DNA of 7,422 nt, taken from assembly GCA_003219495.1 (NCBI GenBank), contig QHOZ01000008.1:9357-16778 (forward strand), in the 5' to 3' direction. The DNA is from Verrucomicrobiota bacterium. Lineage in GTDB: Bacteria; Verrucomicrobiota; Verrucomicrobiae; Chthoniobacterales; UBA10450. The notes under the pieces are model-generated. The model saw only the letters and a program-made list of their open reading frames with translations. It was not told where the DNA came from and ran no database searches. Shown one piece after another: positions 6,863 through 7,422 of the stretch. Each line of letters starts with the position of its first letter. Position 1 is the first letter of the stretch. The position numbers and the translations under genes are program-made.

Positions 6863-7422
6863 TCCTTCCGCGCGAGCTGTCGTTAATTGCGCCCGCGATG
6901 TTTGAATGCGACGCGCGCCACGCGGGCAACAATCCGGCGATGAGCGCTGCGAGAACACTGATGCCCGCGGTGAAAGCGAGCACGGTGAAATTCGGAGACA
7001 CGTCACCAATGCGCGGAATCTGCGTCGGCAGGAAAATGCGCAACGAATCGAGCGCCCAGATTGCAATCAGCAAACCTAACACGCCGCCGATTGCGGCGAG
7101 GAGTACGCTTTCGGAAAGTAATTGTTTGATGATGTGCCAGCGGCCGGCGCCGAGCGCGGTGCGAATACTGATTTCCTTTTGTCGCGAGACGGAACGCGCC
7201 AAAAGCAAATTGACGACATTGACGCAGGCGACGAGCAAAACGCAGCCCGCCATCGCCATCAGCATCATCAACGCGGAATGCGCGTCTGCGACCAGTGAAG
7301 TCTTCAACGGCCAAACCTTCAGACCGACATTCGAGTTGCAATCCGGGTACTGTTGTCGCAAGGCCGCGCCGATCGTTTCAATATTTGCCTGGGCTTGCTG
7401 AAGTGGAACGTGCGACTTCAAT
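6438..7422 (-). CDS. Permease A, first open segment (end of module 1)
   Basis: This segment carries family-like sequence from the window edge to about 6870: the end of periplasmic domain 1, then helices around VLLVACVNVVNLLLA, SVLLAAIGGVLGLLIAIW and FTAGISVLAALIAGLLPAW. Beyond about 6865 the same frame stays open to the stop at 6438 but encodes Arg-rich sequence unlike any permease, which marks read-through in the wrong frame. The first TTG (7419-7421) sits inside the domain and is a leucine codon, not a start. Confidence 0.6.
   Translation of the reverse strand, partial: LKSHVPLQQAQANIETIGAALRQQYPDCNSNVGLKVWPLKTSLVADAHSALMMLMAMAGCVLLVACVNVVNLLLARSVSRQKEISIRTALGAGRWHIIKQLLSESVLLAAIGGVLGLLIAIWALDSLRIFLPTQIPRIGDVSPNFTVLAFTAGISVLAALIAGLLPAWRASHSNIAGAINDSSRGRSAQRTHALTSGRRRNCSRTDVARERRLVRRKFRAPATRAAGIRSGKRGHRENRIAGQQLRQRQPGLGFLSQVAREIVDLARSEFRRCVVVDSIERQRNRFHFRHSRASATEIEPAASAGERRHARIFQDAANQCRARPEFQ
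6862..6870 (-). other. Frameshift site in permease A
   Basis: Upstream of this point the minus-strand frame reads INDSSRG; downstream the permease continues one base later as GVHSGRTRSLL. The bases here read CGGAAGGAG on the coding strand. One extra base or two missing bases would restore the frame. The site falls in the poorly conserved linker between the two modules. No stop in the original frame lies close by (the next is at 6438), so the usual hallmark of programmed +1 shifting is missing. Confidence 0.8.

Larger units (their letters stand above)
5669..7422 (-). pseudogene. ADOP-type ABC permease A, 5'-truncated by the window and frameshifted
   Basis: This is the C-terminal three quarters (about 585 codons) of a two-module MacB/FtsX-like permease of the inner membrane. 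The reading frame is already open at the window edge with family sequence (LKSHVPLQQAQAN, the end of periplasmic domain 1), so the true start lies outside, about 220 codons upstream by family length. In order one sees three FtsX-type helices with the cytoplasmic motif EISIRTALGAGR, the linker INDSSRG, a helix (LLVVAEIVLALMLLASAGLL), a second periplasmic domain, three more helices with EIGIRLALGAQR, and the tail PARRATLVDPVRALRAE. One frameshift at about 6862-6870 separates the two modules. The sequence is clearly further from B, C and D than they are from one another. ADOPs lack a fused ATPase and their substrate is unknown. The family call is strong; whether the gene is dead or the shift is an error is undecided. 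Confidence 0.85.

Noticed and set aside
6438..6865. The frame continuing past the shift in A as a novel C-terminal domain
   Set aside because: The sequence is Arg-rich and without family resemblance, while the +1 frame over the same bases encodes the expected permease module.
1..7422. Search by eye for CRISPR repeats, tRNA-like cloverleafs, insertion-sequence ends, terminators and promoters
   Set aside because: No regularly spaced short repeats, inverted-repeat ends, stem-loops followed by T runs or non-coding gaps above 31 nt were seen; the window is coding almost throughout.

Overview
The window is one coding block read entirely on the minus strand. It holds four tandem paralogues of the MacB/FtsX-like permease family usually called ADOP (acidobacterial duplicated orphan permease). 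In transcription order they are A (5669-7422, 5' end outside the window), B (3300-5637), C (858-3268) and D (1-848, 3' end outside the window). There is no rRNA, tRNA, CRISPR array, transposase, recognisable promoter or terminator. No MacB-type ATPase lies inside the window. GC looks to be in the mid-50s percent (estimated by eye). Large tandem ADOP arrays are typical of soil Acidobacteriota and also occur in Verrucomicrobiota and a few other soil phyla. That is the best guess at the host; nothing here fixes the phylum.

Each complete unit encodes about 805 residues: one N-terminal membrane helix, a MacB_PCD-like periplasmic domain, three FtsX-type helices, a Gly-rich linker, then a second helix-periplasmic domain-three helix module, ending in a conserved PARRATLVDPVxALRxE tail. 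B, C and D are close relatives; A belongs to a more distant ADOP branch.

A, B and C each carry a single reading-frame lesion and are otherwise clean. A has a 1-nt (or -2) shift at about 6862-6870, in the linker between its two modules. B has lost about 27 codons with a frameshift near 5378-5390, in the first periplasmic domain. C has lost about 4-5 codons with a frameshift near 1838-1850, just after the helix that opens the second module. D is open through its visible 282 codons. Either the array is in early decay, or some lesions are sequencing or assembly errors; B's loss is too large for a simple base-calling error.

The junctions A-B and B-C use the same 31-nt spacer without a Shine-Dalgarno sequence. 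In both, a 12-codon mini-ORF starts on an ATGA overlapping the upstream stop and ends on an ATGA overlapping the downstream start. This suggests a stop-to-start ladder for translational coupling. The C-D junction differs: a 9-nt gap after a TAG stop. The four genes are probably one operon of membrane proteins that would share an ATPase encoded elsewhere.
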